Of a stretch of 64,000 nt of DNA, positions 60,174-64,000 are shown piece after piece (position 1 is the stretch's first letter; each line of letters opens with the position of its first letter). This stretch comes from Bifiguratus adelaidae (taxonomy: Eukaryota > Mucoromycota > Endogonomycetes > Endogonales). The stretch is taken from the NCBI GenBank assembly GCA_002261195.1, contig MVBO01000066.1:1-64000 (forward strand), read 5' to 3'. The position numbers and the translations under genes were made by a program. The notes beneath the pieces were generated by a model that saw only the letters and a list, made by a program, of their open reading frames with translations, was not told where the DNA came from and ran no database searches.

Positions 60174-60921
60174 TCACTTCTGGATGCCTCAGACACTCTT
60201 ATACATGTTGGTCGACTTTGTTCCAGGACATGTAGATTATCTGTCGACTCCTTGTGGACCAACCTGACCTCCATTTTCCCACCGTGTGCATCCGACTGGT
60301 CCTCTTTGGAAGCTCGAAACTTGCATTTTTAAGGACAACGTCTTGATTTCACCGTTCGGACGAGCTTTGCAGTGTTCACGGTTCGACGAGTGTCCAAAGT
60401 CATGACACCGCCATAACATGCTTCGAATGCATGACCTACGGATCAGCATCATTGCATCATTGTGCTGGTCAATAGCCATATGTCTGCGCTGCCATGACCA
60501 TAGTCGACATAGGCCTTTTGTCTTCAGGGTCCTTACACATTCCCAGATTTTGCTTACAATTTCTGTACCTGCTGCGAGGTTTTGCACTTTTATGGTAGAT
60601 TGCTTGTTCAGGTAAGCCCATTGCTGATCAGGGCGGATTTTCCGTCGACGATTGAATATGATTGAGCGTACATCGTATAAGGATCGGTGGGCAACGTTAG
60701 CGTGCCATATACCAACTGCAGTAGAAGTACCTTGATGGGGCAACCTGTCGAAAGGTACCACGGGTGTGGAATGGCTAGTCAACCTAACGATCGCAACCAT
60801 GGATGTATTGCATTGCTTGTGATCAATGGCTATCCATGGTCTTGCACATTGCTGTTTAGCATATCACACAGCGTGTTGAGTGGTTCCATTCAATCCATGT
60901 CCAATTTTGGAACACTTGCAC
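60174..60921. other. Spacer without supportable gene
   Basis: About 750 bp between the GH17-like gene and RBM18. The open frames on both strands have no domain and no splice partners. It includes the RBM18 promoter. Confidence 0.45.
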
Positions 60922-61677
60922 ATGTCCTCCAACAACGTCAACACGCGACGGTTGTATGTAGGCAATTTGGACTCTACTATCGATGAGTAGGTATAACCGT
61001 AACGAACGTGTAATTTGCATGCTCATGGGTAAACTCAGGTACTCGATAGTAAAGTTGTTTGAACCATTTGGCAAGATTACATCGCTCGACTTTTTGTTTC
61101 ATCTTACTGGTCCAAGGAAAGGTCAGCCGCGAGGATACTGCTTTCTCGAGTATGCCAACAAGACTGTGAGAGTCACGAGCCTTGGCATTGGTAGTGTATT
61201 CAACATTCCCTAGGAAGCACTGCAAGCCATTTCGGCCATGCACAGAAAGACCATCAAGGGCAGGCCCTTGGTGGTGACCTTTGCGCACGCGGCAAGTATT
61301 GGCATTGACCAAGGGAGGTGCTTGAGCAGTTTTTAAAAAACTCCTTCCAGGTTCCAGAGGATCAGGATCGAGATCAAAAGGGTAGCGTGTTGAGCAGGCC
61401 GACCCAAAAGTTGACGATTGCAAAGTAAGTGGAGAGACCTAGGTGCGGAGCACCCTGGGTGTGGCTAGTCGCACCATTGGTCTCTGATATGACATCTCAT
61501 TCCCATAGCACCAAGAGCAGAATCGCCGCGCTCGAAAAAAAGATCGCGTTGCTTGAAAAGTCGAAATCCGGCGATACCGCCCCGCCAAAGTCTACCGACG
61601 GCGACCCGCAGACAAGGACGAATCAGTCGACCTCCAAAGCCACGCAACGAAATCATCCCTACCGACGTGCGGGATAA
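60922..61677 (+). CDS. RBM18: RNA-binding protein 18 (single RRM)
   Basis: Five exons (60922-60986, 61039-61165, 61214-61295, 61358-61424, 61509-61677) give 169 aa. One RRM spans about residues 10-95: RNP2 is RLYVGNLD, RNP1-like is GQPRGYCFLEY, and the linker EYSIVKLFEPFGKITSLDFL is typical of RBM18. The conserved tail includes a short coiled coil (STKSRIAALEKKIALLEK-like, here NTKSRIAALEKKIALLEK). RBM18 is a small conserved eukaryotic protein linked to splicing. The start and the third exon depend on hand-chosen acceptors that keep frame. Confidence 0.88.
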
Positions 61678-62175
61678 TTCGGTATTATGGTCTACGACTT
61701 CGACGACAGCCTGTCCAAAGAGAAAAGGAAGGCAAACATGAATCCTCCAAGAAGGATACCAACCCGTGCCGTAACAAGCTATCCGAGTACCACTCGAATT
61801 GCCGACAAGGGTCACCAAAAGGACCTTTTTCATCGGCGATTTCTCAATGGACGGTCAATCCATCCATGCTCTGCTTACTACTCGGCTTCATTGCCCCTCT
61901 CGGACTATCGCGTTCATTTTATAGCATCCCGAACCCTGAATACCTGGATCATGCATCCTATCATTTAGTATACACCACTCCATCCCCATTCAACCCTCGC
62001 TATTCCTAGAGTAACAGCGCATACAACTGCATACAATGCATGGCGTTGTTTGCCAATTCCGCAACATCGGCTGCGTGACGGCTATTCCACCGTGCCTTGA
62101 AAAGTTTTGCGCATGCTTCGCTTCTTGCGACGCTTGCCATCACTTAGCTCGCGTCACTATCGTCCACACAGCACC
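61678..62175. other. Spacer and C1-THF synthase promoter
   Basis: 498 bp without supportable genes between RBM18 and the trifunctional folate enzyme on the same strand. No clear TATA box was seen. Confidence 0.45.

Positions 62176-64000
<1,825 letters not shown>

Overview
This window is nuclear DNA of a filamentous fungus, most likely an early-diverging one (Mucoromycota or a relative). The genes are split by many short GT-AG introns of about 45-120 nt. One gene encodes a cytochrome b5-fused front-end Δ6-type fatty acid desaturase, an enzyme typical of Mucoromycota and absent from most Dikarya. The window is gene-dense with short spacers, and I see no transposon, CRISPR array or bacterial-style operon. 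I rebuilt gene models by hand from splice signals, reading-frame phase and protein-family resemblance. Exon coordinates are therefore predictions, but almost every model closes in phase.

Layout. 1-10.2 kb: a CTLH-like protein, a CCDC97 spliceosome-associated protein, a 1.4-kb empty stretch, tRNA-Lys(CUU), the Δ6 desaturase and a PA2G4/EBP1 homologue. 10.8-19.2 kb: the 60S-maturation GTPase EFL1, an F-box/LRR protein and a Zn2Cys6 transcription factor. 19.4-24.5 kb: three uncharacterised genes (a 655-aa polytopic membrane protein, a coiled-coil protein, a 7-helix membrane protein). 24.7-34.7 kb: a SIP3/LAM-type sterol-transfer protein, a 77-aa mini-gene, IPP isomerase, a proteinase K-like protease, a CoA-type Nudix hydrolase and SGF29 of SAGA. 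34.8-39 kb: TIP41 and kinetochore CHL4/CENP-N, only 26 nt apart, then a CFEM surface protein. 39-46.7 kb: a small hypothetical ORF, a single-pass membrane protein, BRX1, a divergent homeodomain protein and an ankyrin protein. 46.9-52.3 kb: PKA catalytic subunit, a velvet-family regulator and phosphoglucomutase. 52.7-64 kb: NAD-dependent glutamate dehydrogenase, a sugar transporter, two small proteins, a frameshifted GH17-like gene, RBM18 and C1-THF synthase, which runs off the end.

Functionally the set is mixed: ribosome biogenesis (EFL1, BRX1, PA2G4), nutrient signalling (PKA, TIP41), central metabolism (PGM, GDH2, C1-THF synthase, sugar transport), lipid and sterol metabolism (desaturase, IPP isomerase, LAM protein) and chromatin or developmental regulation (SGF29, velvet, Zn2Cys6, homeodomain). 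I do not see a dedicated biosynthetic or defence cluster.

The most notable observations are an unusual number of GC-AG introns (five, all with donor gcaagt); a velvet gene in five small exons starting with an 11-nt exon; a GH17-like gene with three frame breaks and a Glu-to-Gln change in the signature; an 18-nt micro-exon carrying the protease catalytic His; and a homeodomain whose recognition helix reads WWSN instead of WFxN.
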